Source: Chloroflexota bacterium
Lineage (GTDB): Bacteria; Chloroflexota; Limnocylindria; QHBO01
Direction of reading: 5' to 3'
Length of the DNA stretch: 64,000 nt
Assembly (NCBI GenBank): GCA_040902225.1
Contig: JBBDXT010000002.1
Location: 94,036-158,035, forward strand
Position numbers and translations under genes: made by a program. The notes under the pieces were generated by a model that was not told the DNA's origin, ran no database searches, and saw only the letters and a list, made by a program, of their open reading frames with translations. Below are positions 1-8,456 of this stretch, piece by piece. Positions within the stretch are counted from its first letter, which is position 1. Each line of letters begins with the position of its first letter.

Positions 1-815
1 AGGAGAGCGGCGGCGCCGTCATTGATCCCGCTGCTGTTGCCCGCGGTTACCGATCCAGACGCATCACGCTTGAAGGCAGGCTTCAGCGCAGCGAGTTGCT
101 CGAGAGTGGTGTCCGGCCGGGGGTGCTCGTCACGGTCCACCGTCGTGGTGGCGCCTCTGGCACCGGGCGCCTCGATCGGCACCACCTCGTCGCCGAAGCG
201 ACCTGCCGCGCGCGCCGCGGCCCAGCGCTGGTGCGATTCGAACGCGAATCGGTCCTGGTCCTCGCGGGTGACGCCACAGCGCTCAACAACGTTCTCGGCG
301 GTCTCGCCCATCGAATAGGGGTAGTAGGCATCCGCCAGGCGCGGGTTGGTGAAGCGCCAGCCCAGGGTCGTGTCGTACAGGGTCTGCTCGCCTCGCGGGA
401 AGGCGGCGGATGCCTTGGCCATCACGAACGGGGCCCGGGTCATCGACTCCACGCCCCCGGCCACGAACAGGTCACCGTCGCCCGAGGTAATGGCATGAGC
501 GGCGCCGATGACCGCCTGCATCCCCGATCCGCACAGCCGGTTGACGGTCTGGCCGGCCACCTCGATCGGCATCCCGGCAAGCAGTGCAGCCATTCGACCG
601 ACATTGCGATTGTCCTCGCCGGCCTGGTTGGCAGCCCCCAGGATCACGTCGTCGACGGCAGCGGGTTCCACGCCGGTGCGCTCGAGGAGCGCACGGATAA
701 CGTGCGCGGCCATGTCGTCCGGCCTGACCTCGCGCAGGGCGCCGCCGTAGCGGCCGAACGGCGTGCGCAGCCCGTCGACGACCACGGGGGTGCGGGCTGG
801 TTCGTGCTGGCGCAT
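1..815 (-). CDS. Acetyl-CoA/beta-ketoadipyl-CoA thiolase, C-terminus cut by window edge
   Basis: Thiolase that would cleave a 3-ketoacyl-CoA with CoA in the last step of beta-oxidation or phenylacetate-type degradation. The visible 271 residues start [20 protein letters not shown]. They carry the nucleophilic cysteine at about residue 95 in [11 protein letters not shown], then [11 protein letters not shown], as in PaaJ/PcaF thiolases. The His and second-Cys motifs of the C-terminal half lie outside the window. It is transcribed away from the FAD oxidase that begins 39 bp away. It fits with the PaaF/G/H-like enzymes at 6-9 kb, although it is not in their operon. Exact chain-length specificity cannot be read from this part. 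Confidence 0.93.
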   Translation of the reverse strand, partial: MRQHEPARTPVVVDGLRTPFGRYGGALREVRPDDMAAHVIRALLERTGVEPAAVDDVILGAANQAGEDNRNVGRMAALLAGMPIEVAGQTVNRLCGSGMQAVIGAAHAITSGDGDLFVAGGVESMTRAPFVMAKASAAFPRGEQTLYDTTLGWRFTNPRLADAYYPYSMGETAENVVERCGVTREDQDRFAFESHQRWAAARAAGRFGDEVVPIEAPGARGATTTVDRDEHPRPDTTLEQLAALKPAFKRDASGSVTAGNSSGINDGAAAL

Positions 816-853
816 CAGGCGTGGATGCTAGCACCGGGTTAGGATCGCGCGAC

Positions 854-2290
854 GTGACCGCCCTAGCGCCACATGAGCTGCCGATCCCCGGCCAACGCCG
901 CGCCTGGTGGCTGCGCGAGGCGCTGGCCGCGGAACATCCGAGCCTGCTCGCTCCCTCGCTCTTCGGGGAGGTGAGCGCGGACGTGGCGATCGTCGGCGGC
1001 GGCTACACCGGGATGTGGACCGCCTATTTCCTGGGCGAGATTGCGCCCGAGATGCGGATCGTCCTGCTCGAGGCGGACATCTGCGGCGGCGGCCCGAGCG
1101 GTCGCAACGGAGGGTTCCTACACGGCTGGTGGGAGTACCTCCCATTCCTGGCCAAGCGCTACGGGGCGGCCGAGGGCCTGCGCATCGCCGAGGCCGCGGA
1201 CGAGGTCGTGACCGGCATCGGCGATTGGTGCAAGCGTCATGGGGTCGATGCCCACTTCGCGCCCGATGGATACCTGCGCGTCAATGCATTCCCGAAGGTC
1301 GCCAACGACTGGGGCGAGTCAATCGCAGATCTCGATCGACTGGGGGCGCCGGGTGTGCTCCGGCACATGGACCGGGAGGCGGTCCAGCAGATATGCGCTT
1401 CCCCGGCATTCGGTGAGGGCGTCTTCATGCCCAGCGCCGCGACGGTCCAGCCGGCGCTCCTGGCTCGGGGCTTGAGGCGCGTCCTGCTGGAGCGCGGGGT
1501 CCAGATCCACGAGGGAACCACGGTCGAGCGGATGGATCCGCGGGCGAGCGGCATGCACCTGAAGACACCCCGCGGCACTGTGCGAGCGGATCGCGTCGTG
1601 CTCGCGGTGAACGCCTGGGCCGCCGGCTGGCCGGGCTTCTGGACCCGGGTCCTCGCGTGGGGCAGCTACATGGTGGTGACCGAGCCGATCCCCGACCGGC
1701 TTGCCGAACTCGGCTGGACCGGTGGCGAGGCGATCGCCGATTCGCGCTTCACGATCAGCTACTTCCGAACCACGCGCGACGGTCGCATCGCATTTGGTGC
1801 CGGCGTCGGCGCGGCCGGCTTCGACGGGCGCATCGGTCCCATCTTCACGCACGACCGCCAGGCGATCGCGCGGGTGGTCGCCAACTTTCGCCACCTTTTC
1901 CCGATGCTCGGAGACGTTCGGATGGAGGATGCCTGGGGCGGGCCGATCGACATCACCGCTGATCGCTTCCCCGAGATCGGCTCAACCGATGGCGGTCGCG
2001 TGCTGTACGCGCATGGCTTCGCCGGCAACGGGGTGGGGCCCGCCCGCCTGGCGGGACGCATCCTCGCCGCTCGCATCGCCGGCGGTGGCGACCCGATCGC
2101 CCTCCTCCCGCTCTTCGGCCGGCGCCAGCGATTCCTGCCTCCCGAGCCGTTCCGCTTCGTCGGGGCACGCGCCATCCGCGAGGCGCTGATCCGACAGGAC
2201 GACGCGCTGGATGCCGGGCGTCGACCGGGACTGCTCACCCAGGTGGTGGCGCGCGTGCCGAGTCTCCTCGGATATCGGTTCAAGCATTAG
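854..2290 (+). CDS. FAD-dependent amine/amino-acid oxidase (DAO family, PuuB-like)
   Basis: Flavoprotein of the D-amino-acid oxidase family, probably oxidising an amine or N-substituted amino acid. The FAD-binding glycine motif VAIVGGGYTGMWTAYF is near residues 32-47, followed by the family motif GPSGRNGGF. Residues near the C-terminus (HGFAGNGVGPARLAG) form the second FAD contact. I chose the GTG at 854, giving 478 aa, because TAGGAT lies 8 nt upstream as in the leaderless genes here; an in-frame GTG at 821 is possible. A PotD/B/C-like importer follows directly and a PuuD-like hydrolase lies at 41.3 kb. A gamma-glutamylputrescine-type substrate is therefore plausible, but this is inference from context. 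Confidence 0.9.
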   Translation: MTALAPHELPIPGQRRAWWLREALAAEHPSLLAPSLFGEVSADVAIVGGGYTGMWTAYFLGEIAPEMRIVLLEADICGGGPSGRNGGFLHGWWEYLPFLAKRYGAAEGLRIAEAADEVVTGIGDWCKRHGVDAHFAPDGYLRVNAFPKVANDWGESIADLDRLGAPGVLRHMDREAVQQICASPAFGEGVFMPSAATVQPALLARGLRRVLLERGVQIHEGTTVERMDPRASGMHLKTPRGTVRADRVVLAVNAWAAGWPGFWTRVLAWGSYMVVTEPIPDRLAELGWTGGEAIADSRFTISYFRTTRDGRIAFGAGVGAAGFDGRIGPIFTHDRQAIARVVANFRHLFPMLGDVRMEDAWGGPIDITADRFPEIGSTDGGRVLYAHGFAGNGVGPARLAGRILAARIAGGGDPIALLPLFGRRQRFLPPEPFRFVGARAIREALIRQDDALDAGRRPGLLTQVVARVPSLLGYRFKH

Positions 2291-2300
2291 GGTGTAAGCG

Positions 2301-2330
2301 TTGACCGCGCCGATGGCCGCGGCGTAGGAT
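2301..2330 (+). promoter_or_regulatory. Housekeeping promoter of the PotD-like transporter operon
   Basis: TTGACC at 2301-2306 and TAGGAT at 2325-2330 are separated by 18 bp, a good sigma70-type arrangement. Transcription would start near 2337, leaving a short leader with a GAGGAG ribosome site at 2348-2353 before the GTG start at 2361. This is one of the few genes here with a recognisable -35 box. Confidence 0.6.
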
Positions 2331-2360
2331 CGCGCAATCCAACCCTTGAGGAGACCGCCC

Positions 2361-3416
2361 GTGCCCGCACGATTCGCCCCTGTCCGCACAATTCTCGCGA
2401 TCTTCGTCGGCAGCATGCTGATCCTGGCCGCCTGTGCCGCACCCAACAAGCTCCTCGTCCTGGAGTGGAGCGGGTACGAAGAGGAAGACTTCTGGACCGA
2501 TTTCAAGGAGGCCAATCCCGACGCTGCGGTGACCTTCGAGCCCGGCAGCTCGGATGCGGACGTCCTCGGCAAGATGGAGCAGGGCAGCCAGGCCGACATC
2601 TTCCACTTCTACACCGGCTGGCAGCAGCTCTTTGTCGATGCGGGGCTGGCAAAGGAGATCGACACCAGCAAGCTGACCAACTGGGACAAGGTGCCGCAGA
2701 GCTTCCAGGACCTGGGCAAGGTCGACGGCAAGCAGTACTTCGTTCCGTGGGACTGGGGCTTCACCTCGATCCTCTACAACACCGATCAGGTTGCCAGCGT
2801 CGAGAGCTGGGACATCCTCTTCGATGAAACCTATGCCGGCCACATCTCGATGTGGGATGACGGGCCCGCGGCGGTGACCGTGTCCTCCTATATCCATGGC
2901 TGGGACGAGGAGGCGATCACCGACGAGCAGCTGGCGGAGGCAGAGCAGGAGTGGAAGGACCAGAAGGCCCTGAACTTCAAGTACTGGGCCGACGAGTACG
3001 CGGACCTCTGCCCCGATGTTGAAGGGGGCGACATCTGGGTGGCCTACGCGTGGCAGGGCTGCTACGCGCAGACCCTCTACAACGAGAGCCAGCCGGTTGC
3101 CTACGCGACCCCCAAGGAGGGGCGCAACTCGTGGGTGGGCCTGTACGGCATCAGCGCCGACACCGCCAACTACGACCTGGCGCTCGAGTTCCTGGACATG
3201 AAGCTGGCGACGCTGACCTGCAGCAACGCGGTGACCCTCTTCTACTACGGCTGCGCCAACCAGGAGGTCATGGACGCGATCGAGGACCCGGTCCTGATCG
3301 AGGCCTTCGGCATCGACGACCCGTCGATCCTGGAGAGCACCAACTTCACGCCGCCCGTCACCGACGCACAGCGGGAGGCGTGGACCGAGATGTGGGCGAA
3401 CGTCAAGGCCGACTAG
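2361..3416 (+). CDS. Spermidine/putrescine ABC transporter substrate-binding lipoprotein (PotD-like)
   Basis: Extracellular solute-binding protein of the polyamine (PotD/PotF) type. It delivers substrate to the two permeases encoded directly downstream. A lipoprotein signal ends in the lipobox LAAC near residue 25, so it should be membrane anchored. The mature part begins with LLVLEWSGYEEEDFW and has the acidic and aromatic pocket residues (PWDWGFTSILYN, WDILFD) typical of the family. The GTG at 2361 is preferred over an upstream TTG (2346) because GAGGAG lies 7 nt before it. Mature length fits the family. The ATPase subunit is not in this window, so it must be encoded elsewhere or shared. 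Confidence 0.92.
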   Translation: MPARFAPVRTILAIFVGSMLILAACAAPNKLLVLEWSGYEEEDFWTDFKEANPDAAVTFEPGSSDADVLGKMEQGSQADIFHFYTGWQQLFVDAGLAKEIDTSKLTNWDKVPQSFQDLGKVDGKQYFVPWDWGFTSILYNTDQVASVESWDILFDETYAGHISMWDDGPAAVTVSSYIHGWDEEAITDEQLAEAEQEWKDQKALNFKYWADEYADLCPDVEGGDIWVAYAWQGCYAQTLYNESQPVAYATPKEGRNSWVGLYGISADTANYDLALEFLDMKLATLTCSNAVTLFYYGCANQEVMDAIEDPVLIEAFGIDDPSILESTNFTPPVTDAQREAWTEMWANVKAD

Positions 3417-3434
3417 CAGCGCGCGTCTAGACCG

Positions 3435-4295
3435 ATGCTCGGACGGCGAGGAAGCCTTCGGTTCCTCGCCGTCCCTCCGTTCGCCTGGCTGATCCTTTTC
3501 TTCGTCGCGCCCCTCCTGCTCGCAATACTCATCAGCTTCCGGGGCGAACGCGGCCCGATCGACTTCGGCAGCCTTCTGCAGCTCTCGACGCTCCAGTACG
3601 AGAAGGTCGTCGACTCGCCGTCGTGGGTGCGGCTGCTGGGCATTTCGGCCGTCATGGCCCTGATCGTCGCCGCGATGGCGACCGTGCTCGCCTTCCCGAT
3701 CGCCTATTTCCTGGCTTTTCGGGCGCGCCATCGGGCGCCGATCTTCCTGGTGCTCCTTCTCGTGCCGGCCGCGACGAGCTTCCTGATGCGGGTTTTGGCC
3801 TGGAAGCTGCTCCTCGGCAGCAGCGGCGCCATCAACTCGTTCCTGGTCTGGATCGGTGTCATCCATGAGCCGATCGGCCTGCTTCTCTACTCGCAGGCGG
3901 CGGTGGTGATCACGCTTGTCTACGTCTGGATCCCGTTCGCCGCGCTGCCGATCTACGCCGCGCTGCAACGGGTGGATCGCAGCCACCTGGAGGCTGCCGC
4001 CGACCTCGGCTCCGGCCCCTGGTCGCGGTTCTGGCGGGTGACCGTCCCCCTCAGCCTGCCGGGGGTGCTGGCGACCTTCTTCATGGTCTTCATCCCGACC
4101 ATCGGTGAATACGTGACGCCGTTCCTCGTGGGCGGCACCGAGGGGATCATGTACGGCAACCTGATCCAGGACTTCTTCACGCGGGCCGGCAACTGGCCCC
4201 TGGGGTCGGCACTGGCGGTGATCATGCTGGTGGTGACCCTGGCGCTCGTGGCGATCGCCCTCCGCATCGTCGACCTGCGCAGGGCGGTGGCATGA
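3435..4295 (+). CDS. Polyamine ABC transporter permease (PotB-like)
   Basis: Inner-membrane permease of 286 aa with about six transmembrane segments. The EAA loop that docks the ATPase reads EAAADLGSGPWSRFWRVTVP near residue 185. It starts 18 nt after the binding-protein gene and its 3' end overlaps the second permease by 4 nt (ATGA), so the three genes form one operon. The PotB assignment rests on order and on the conserved FIPTIGEYVTPFLVGG stretch. Confidence 0.93.
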   Translation: MLGRRGSLRFLAVPPFAWLILFFVAPLLLAILISFRGERGPIDFGSLLQLSTLQYEKVVDSPSWVRLLGISAVMALIVAAMATVLAFPIAYFLAFRARHRAPIFLVLLLVPAATSFLMRVLAWKLLLGSSGAINSFLVWIGVIHEPIGLLLYSQAAVVITLVYVWIPFAALPIYAALQRVDRSHLEAAADLGSGPWSRFWRVTVPLSLPGVLATFFMVFIPTIGEYVTPFLVGGTEGIMYGNLIQDFFTRAGNWPLGSALAVIMLVVTLALVAIALRIVDLRRAVA

Positions 4296-5110
4296 CAACC
4301 GTCAGGCGGCCCGTCCGGAGCGGCGCGATCGGTGTGGGAAAGACTCGCCTGCCGCTGGGGCCGACGTACGCGCTCCTGCTCGCCTTCCTCTACCTGCCGA
4401 TCGTGCTGCTCGCCGTCTTCTCGTTCAGCGCCAACACCTCGCTCAGCTTCCCGCTGAAGGGACTCACGTTCGACTGGTACGCCAAGGTCTTCGATGACCC
4501 CGCTTTGCTCGCAGCGGCCCGCAACAGCCTGGTGGTGGCCACCGTGGCCGCGACCGCAGCGACCGCCCTCGGCTTTGCCGTCAGCCTGGCTGTGCTGCGC
4601 TTCCGCTTCGCCGGACGGCGCCTCCTCCTCGCCCTGGCGGCCGCCCCGCTGGTCGTGCCATTCGTCGTGCTGGGCGTTGCCCTCTTCCTGCTCTTCAACC
4701 TTCTTGGGGTGCCGCGTTCGCTGCTGACCGTCGCCCTGGGGCACAGTGTGATTGCGCTGCCGTATGCGACGCTGATCCTGCTGTCGCGCATCGTGGGTCT
4801 CGATCCGGCGCTCGAAGATGCCGCCATGGACCTGGGGGCGTCCTACCCGACCACTCTGCGGCGGGTGATCCTGCCGCTGGTGGGGCCAACCCTGATCTCC
4901 GCCTGGCTGACGGCATTCATCGTCTCGTTTGACGAGGTCGCGCTCGCCAACTTCCTGGCCGGCGGGGACCCCACCTTCCCGGTCTTCCTGTACGGGCAGC
5001 TGCGATTCGCGGGGCGGATACCGGTGCTGATCGCCATGGCGGTGCTGCTGATGACCGCCACCATCATCCTGACCTTGATCGCCAACCGGCTCCGGACCCG
5101 AAACCAATGA
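4292..5110 (+). CDS. Polyamine ABC transporter permease (PotC-like)
   Basis: Second inner-membrane permease, 272 aa, with about six hydrophobic segments. Its EAA-type loop reads EDAAMDLGASYPTTLRRVIL, and the conserved SFDEVALANFLAGG follows. Its start overlaps the preceding stop (ATGA), so translation is coupled. The operon ends here; no potA-like ATPase follows, and the next gene is on the opposite strand. Confidence 0.93.
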   Translation: MTTVRRPVRSGAIGVGKTRLPLGPTYALLLAFLYLPIVLLAVFSFSANTSLSFPLKGLTFDWYAKVFDDPALLAAARNSLVVATVAATAATALGFAVSLAVLRFRFAGRRLLLALAAAPLVVPFVVLGVALFLLFNLLGVPRSLLTVALGHSVIALPYATLILLSRIVGLDPALEDAAMDLGASYPTTLRRVILPLVGPTLISAWLTAFIVSFDEVALANFLAGGDPTFPVFLYGQLRFAGRIPVLIAMAVLLMTATIILTLIANRLRTRNQ

Positions 5111-5132
5111 CCAAGCCCGATCTGAGAGGCAG

Positions 5133-5354
5133 TTAGCTTGCGCGGCGGGCCGGATGGGTGGCGGTCACTGCCTCCAGCAGGCGGCTCGAGGCAATGGCGA
5201 TCTCTTCGACGGCGTGATTGAAGGCGTGCTCGTTGGCCGGCGACGGCTTGCGGTAGCCACTCACCTTGCGCACGTACTGCAGAGCGGCCGCGCGGACCTC
5301 TTCATCGGGGGCAGGCTCGTCAAGGGTTCGGAGGGTCTTGATGCTTCGACACAT
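5133..5354 (-). CDS. DUF2277 family protein
   Basis: Small 73-aa protein that begins MCRSIKTLRTLDEPAPDEEV and contains AALQYVRKVSGYRKPS, which is characteristic of DUF2277, a family without assigned function. The start at 5354 is fixed by this conserved N-terminus. TACCCT (AGGGTA at 5362-5367 on the plus strand) sits 7 nt upstream with no ribosome site between, so the transcript is probably leaderless. It does not look co-transcribed with its neighbours. Confidence 0.88.
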   Translation of the reverse strand: MCRSIKTLRTLDEPAPDEEVRAAALQYVRKVSGYRKPSPANEHAFNHAVEEIAIASSRLLEAVTATHPARRAS

Positions 5355-5382
5355 GCTGCAGAGGGTACCCCGCCGCCGGTTG

Positions 5383-6030
5383 TCACGCCTCGGGCAGCAG
5401 TCGCTCGAGCGAGTCGATGACGCGGTCCGCCTCCGAGACATCGGTCTCGGCGAACTGTGGGACGGCGATACAGGTCAGCCCGGCCGCCTTGGCGGCCGCG
5501 ATCCCCGATGCGGTGTCCTCGAGGGCCAGCGTCTCCGCCGGATCGACGCCCAGCCGCTCGCAGACGAGGAGATAGAGATCGGGTGCGGGCTTGTGCCGCG
5601 CAACGTCGTCGGAGCTGACCACCGCGTCGAATGCTTCGGTGAACGCTGCGCTCTGGAGGGCGACGTCGACGAGGAAGCGAGGAGAGTTCGAGGCGAGACC
5701 CAGTGGCACGCGGCCACGCAGCCGCTCGACGAGCTCGATCGCGCCCGGGCGAGCCTCGACCTGGGCCTGCAGCTCCTCGTGCATCAGCTCGCTCACCTCG
5801 CGAATGAGCGCCGCCGCCTGGTCGTTCCCGTACCCCAGGCGGCGTGCGAAGAACTCGCCGGTGAACGCCGCGCTGGTGCCCATCACCGTCAGCTTGTCCT
5901 CGAACGTGAATTCGGCGCCGTGCCGCTCGAAGAGGCGACCCTCGGCGCGCTGCCAGAGCACCTCGGTATCCAGCAGCAGGCCGTCCATGTCGAAGACGAC
6001 CGCCTTGAACCGATGCAGCGGCTCGCTCAC
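5383..6030 (-). CDS. HAD-superfamily hydrolase (beta-phosphoglucomutase-like)
   Basis: Haloacid-dehalogenase-type phosphatase or phosphomutase of 215 aa. Motif I is VVFDMDGLLLDTE with the nucleophilic Asp near residue 13. Motif II is LASNSPR, motif III uses the Lys in RHKPAPD, and motif IV is ALEDTASG. The cap domain lies between motifs I and II. The start is a GTG at 6030 that overlaps the TGA of the upstream dehydrogenase by 4 nt, so it is the last gene of that unit. The substrate is unknown. An adjacent acyl-CoA pathway does not obviously need a HAD phosphatase, so it may be a damage-control enzyme. Confidence 0.9.
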   Translation of the reverse strand: MSEPLHRFKAVVFDMDGLLLDTEVLWQRAEGRLFERHGAEFTFEDKLTVMGTSAAFTGEFFARRLGYGNDQAAALIREVSELMHEELQAQVEARPGAIELVERLRGRVPLGLASNSPRFLVDVALQSAAFTEAFDAVVSSDDVARHKPAPDLYLLVCERLGVDPAETLALEDTASGIAAAKAAGLTCIAVPQFAETDVSEADRVIDSLERLLPEA

Positions 6031-7238
6031 GCGCGCGGCGCGAAGAAGGATCCGCCGCCCTCGACGAGGGAACGCAGGAGCGGCACGACCCGATAGCGTC
6101 CGTCTGGCTCCACGCCGTGCAGGGAATCCAGGGTGCGCACGACCTCGATCAGGCCGATCCGCTCGCCCCACTCCAGCGGGCCGGAGGGGTAGTTGGCACC
6201 CAGCCGCATCGCGGCGTCGATCGACTCCGGCGGCGCAACGCCGTCCCCCACCGCAGACGCCGCCTCGTTGACGATGGTGGCCAGCAGCCGTTCAGCGATC
6301 TGCGACTCGGTCAGGCGCTCCCCGGTTGGCGCGGACGCCAGTCCGGACCAGGTTGCGCCGCGTACACCATCGGGCGAGAAATCGTAGAAGCCGCCTCCCG
6401 CCTTGCGGCCCAGGCGCCCCGCATCGACCAGCGCGCGCTGCAATTCGTGCGGTCGATACCGCGGATCGCGTCCGAACGCCTCGTACACGCTCTCGCTCAC
6501 CGCCAGGTTGACGTCGGCGCCGATGGTGTCGACGAGCTCGAACGGCCCCATCCGAAAGCCGATCCCGCGCGCCGACGCATCGATCTCCTCGATCCGAGCC
6601 AATCCTTCGCCGGCGATCCGCATCGCTTCGAGGTAGAAGGGGCGCGCCACCCGGTTGACGATGAAACCGGGGGTGTCGGCCGCGAGCACCGGCGTCTTGC
6701 CGAGCCGGCGCGCAGCCCTTATGGTCGCCTCCGCGACCTCCGGAGCGGTTCGCTTCCCGGCGATCACCTCGACCAGCGCCATCAGCGGGACCGGGTTGAA
6801 GAAGTGCATCCCGATCACGCGCTCCGGGCGGCTGGTGGCCGCCGCGATGGCGCTGATCGACAGGCTGCTCGTGTTGCTCGCCAGGATGGTGGCGGCACCG
6901 GCAGCGGCGTCCAGGCGACGGAAGGCGTCGCGCTTGAGCTCGAGCTCCTCGGGGATCGCCTCGATGACGAGGTCTGCGGCCGCCAGTGCCTGGAGGGTGG
7001 CGGCCGGCGCGATGCGCGTCAAGGCCGCCGCGCGCAACGCCTCGCTCAGCTGCCCCTTCTCGACCTTGCGGGCCAGGAAGGCTGCCGTGCGCTCGAGCGC
7101 GCGCTCGTAGGCCCCCGCAACCGGGTCGTGCATCACAACGGCGATCCCCGCTTCGGCGGCCAGCTGGGCGATGCCCGCCCCCATCGTGCCGGCACCCAGG
7201 ACTCCGATTCGCTCGACGGCCGGGGGCTTAGCGTCCAA
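6027..7238 (-). CDS. 3-hydroxyacyl-CoA dehydrogenase (PaaH/Hbd-like)
   Basis: NAD-dependent oxidation of 3-hydroxyacyl-CoA to 3-ketoacyl-CoA. The Rossmann motif GVLGAGTMGAGIAQLA lies near residue 11. The catalytic region MHFFNPVPLM has the conserved His, and NTSSLS and TPGFIVNR are typical. About 403 aa covers the NAD domain plus two C-terminal helical domains, as in PaaH. The TTG at 7238 is my best start and overlaps the upstream isomerase gene by 11 bp. No ATG or GTG lies nearer the conserved N-terminus. It shares a transcript with the crotonase at 7228-8013 and the HAD gene downstream. Confidence 0.92.
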   Translation of the reverse strand: MDAKPPAVERIGVLGAGTMGAGIAQLAAEAGIAVVMHDPVAGAYERALERTAAFLARKVEKGQLSEALRAAALTRIAPAATLQALAAADLVIEAIPEELELKRDAFRRLDAAAGAATILASNTSSLSISAIAAATSRPERVIGMHFFNPVPLMALVEVIAGKRTAPEVAEATIRAARRLGKTPVLAADTPGFIVNRVARPFYLEAMRIAGEGLARIEEIDASARGIGFRMGPFELVDTIGADVNLAVSESVYEAFGRDPRYRPHELQRALVDAGRLGRKAGGGFYDFSPDGVRGATWSGLASAPTGERLTESQIAERLLATIVNEAASAVGDGVAPPESIDAAMRLGANYPSGPLEWGERIGLIEVVRTLDSLHGVEPDGRYRVVPLLRSLVEGGGSFFAPRA

Positions 7239-8013
7239 CGAAGCGCGGCTCCCGCTTCTCGCCGAACGCGGCCGCCCCTTCGGCGTGGTCCTCGGTGCGG
7301 CCCGCCAGCTCCTGGAGCGAGGCCTCCATGGCCAGGCTCTCAGCCAGCATCGCATCCTCGGCGTGGTTGATGGCCCGCTTGACCAGCCCGATTGCCCGCG
7401 TCGGCGCCGCCGCCAGCTTCGCCGCTGCGGCCTTCACGCTGACGGCCAGCTGGTCCGCCGGCATGACGTCGTTGACCAGTCCGACCGCGTGGGCCTCGGC
7501 GGCTCCCAGTGGCTCGCCGCTGAAGATCAGGGCCGCCGCCCGGTGGCGTCCCAGTGCGCGGACGAGGGTTCGGGTCGAGCCCGAATCGGGCACCAGCCCG
7601 ATCCGCACGAACGCCTGGATGAACCGCGCGTCCTCGCTCGCGTAGACGAGGTCGCAAGCCAGCGCCAGCGACACGCCCGCCCCGGCGGCGACGCCGTTCA
7701 CCGCGGCGATCACCGGCTTCGGCAGCTCGCGGATCGCCACGATCAGCGGGTTGTACTCATCGGTCAGGACGCGGCGGAAGGCGCGCTCCTCGGCGCCGCC
7801 CCGAAGGTCGGCTCCGCTGCAGAATCCACGGCCCGCGCCGGTCAGAACGACCGCCCGGATCGCCTCATCGCGCCCCGCCGCCTTGAAGGCGGCCAACAGC
7901 TCGCGCCGCATCGCGCCGTTCAGCGCATTGAGGGAGTCCGGGCGGTTGAGCGTGATGGTCGCGACGCCATCGGCCACCTCGACCAGGATCGTGTCGTAGC
8001 TGGCGTCCGGCAT
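7228..8013 (-). CDS. Crotonase-fold isomerase (PaaG-like enoyl-CoA isomerase/hydratase)
   Basis: Crotonase of 261 aa. The first catalytic Glu of true hydratases is absent (GAGVSLALACDL), and the second site carries Asp in LVPDSGST. That pattern is known for PaaG, the ring 1,2-epoxyphenylacetyl-CoA isomerase, and for related delta-isomerases. Oxyanion-hole residues are in FCSGADL and the GVAAGAG turn. It is first in a unit with the 3-hydroxyacyl-CoA dehydrogenase and HAD genes. TAGAAT (8021-8026 on the plus strand) is 7 nt before the ATG, so the transcript is likely leaderless. The exact substrate is not determined. Confidence 0.88.
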   Translation of the reverse strand: MPDASYDTILVEVADGVATITLNRPDSLNALNGAMRRELLAAFKAAGRDEAIRAVVLTGAGRGFCSGADLRGGAEERAFRRVLTDEYNPLIVAIRELPKPVIAAVNGVAAGAGVSLALACDLVYASEDARFIQAFVRIGLVPDSGSTRTLVRALGRHRAAALIFSGEPLGAAEAHAVGLVNDVMPADQLAVSVKAAAAKLAAAPTRAIGLVKRAINHAEDAMLAESLAMEASLQELAGRTEDHAEGAAAFGEKREPRFVGR

Positions 8014-8020
8014 GTCGCGG

Positions 8021-8030
8021 ATTCTATCCT
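8021..8030. promoter_or_regulatory. Overlapping divergent -10 elements
   Basis: The ten bases ATTCTATCCT hold TAGAAT on the minus strand, 7 nt from the crotonase start at 8013. They also hold TATCCT on the plus strand, in front of the SnoaL-like gene. The two -10 elements share two bases, so RNA polymerase could serve only one side at a time. No -35 box is evident on either side. Confidence 0.5.
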
Positions 8031-8051
8031 CAGAATGGAGACTGCCGAAGA

Positions 8052-8456
8052 ATGGCGCGCTATGAGGTTGATCGAATGGATCGGACCGACGTTGAACGAT
8101 CGCTGGCCGCCTACCGCCGTGCCTGGGAGACCGATGACCCGCAGGCCATCGCCGCCCTCTTCACCGAGGACGCGACCTACGCGCCACGGCCCTTCGGCAA
8201 GCCATGGGAGGGCCGGGATGCGATCGTCGCGAACTGGATCGAGCTGGGCGATTCGAAGAATGCCTGGCAGTTCGAGTCCGAGATCGTTGCTGTGGATGGC
8301 GATACCGGCGTGGTCCGCGGCCTGACCACGTACGCCGCCCACGACAATGAGCCGGAGGAGGTCTACAGCAACATCTGGGTGGTTCGCCTAGCGCCGGAGG
8401 GACGCGCCCGCTCCTTCGCCGAATGGTGGGTCCAGCTCCCCGAGCGGAAGGACTAG
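8052..8456 (+). CDS. SnoaL-like nuclear transport factor 2 family protein
   Basis: 134-aa cone-shaped NTF2-like protein, recognised from AAYRRAWETDDPQAIAALFTED, the GREAIVANW-type segment (here GRDAIVANW) and the tryptophan-rich C-terminus SFAEWWVQLPE. Family members are small-molecule isomerases, hydrolases or binding proteins, so the activity cannot be told. The ATG at 8052 is used; an in-frame ATG at 8076 is possible. Its stop overlaps the convergent hydratase stop within a CTAG. Confidence 0.82.
   Translation: MARYEVDRMDRTDVERSLAAYRRAWETDDPQAIAALFTEDATYAPRPFGKPWEGRDAIVANWIELGDSKNAWQFESEIVAVDGDTGVVRGLTTYAAHDNEPEEVYSNIWVVRLAPEGRARSFAEWWVQLPERKD

Noticed and set aside
2280-4298. A 672-codon open frame on the minus strand opposite the transporter genes
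   Set aside because: It is antisense to three well-supported genes and has the His/Arg/Asp-rich composition of a high-GC shadow frame.
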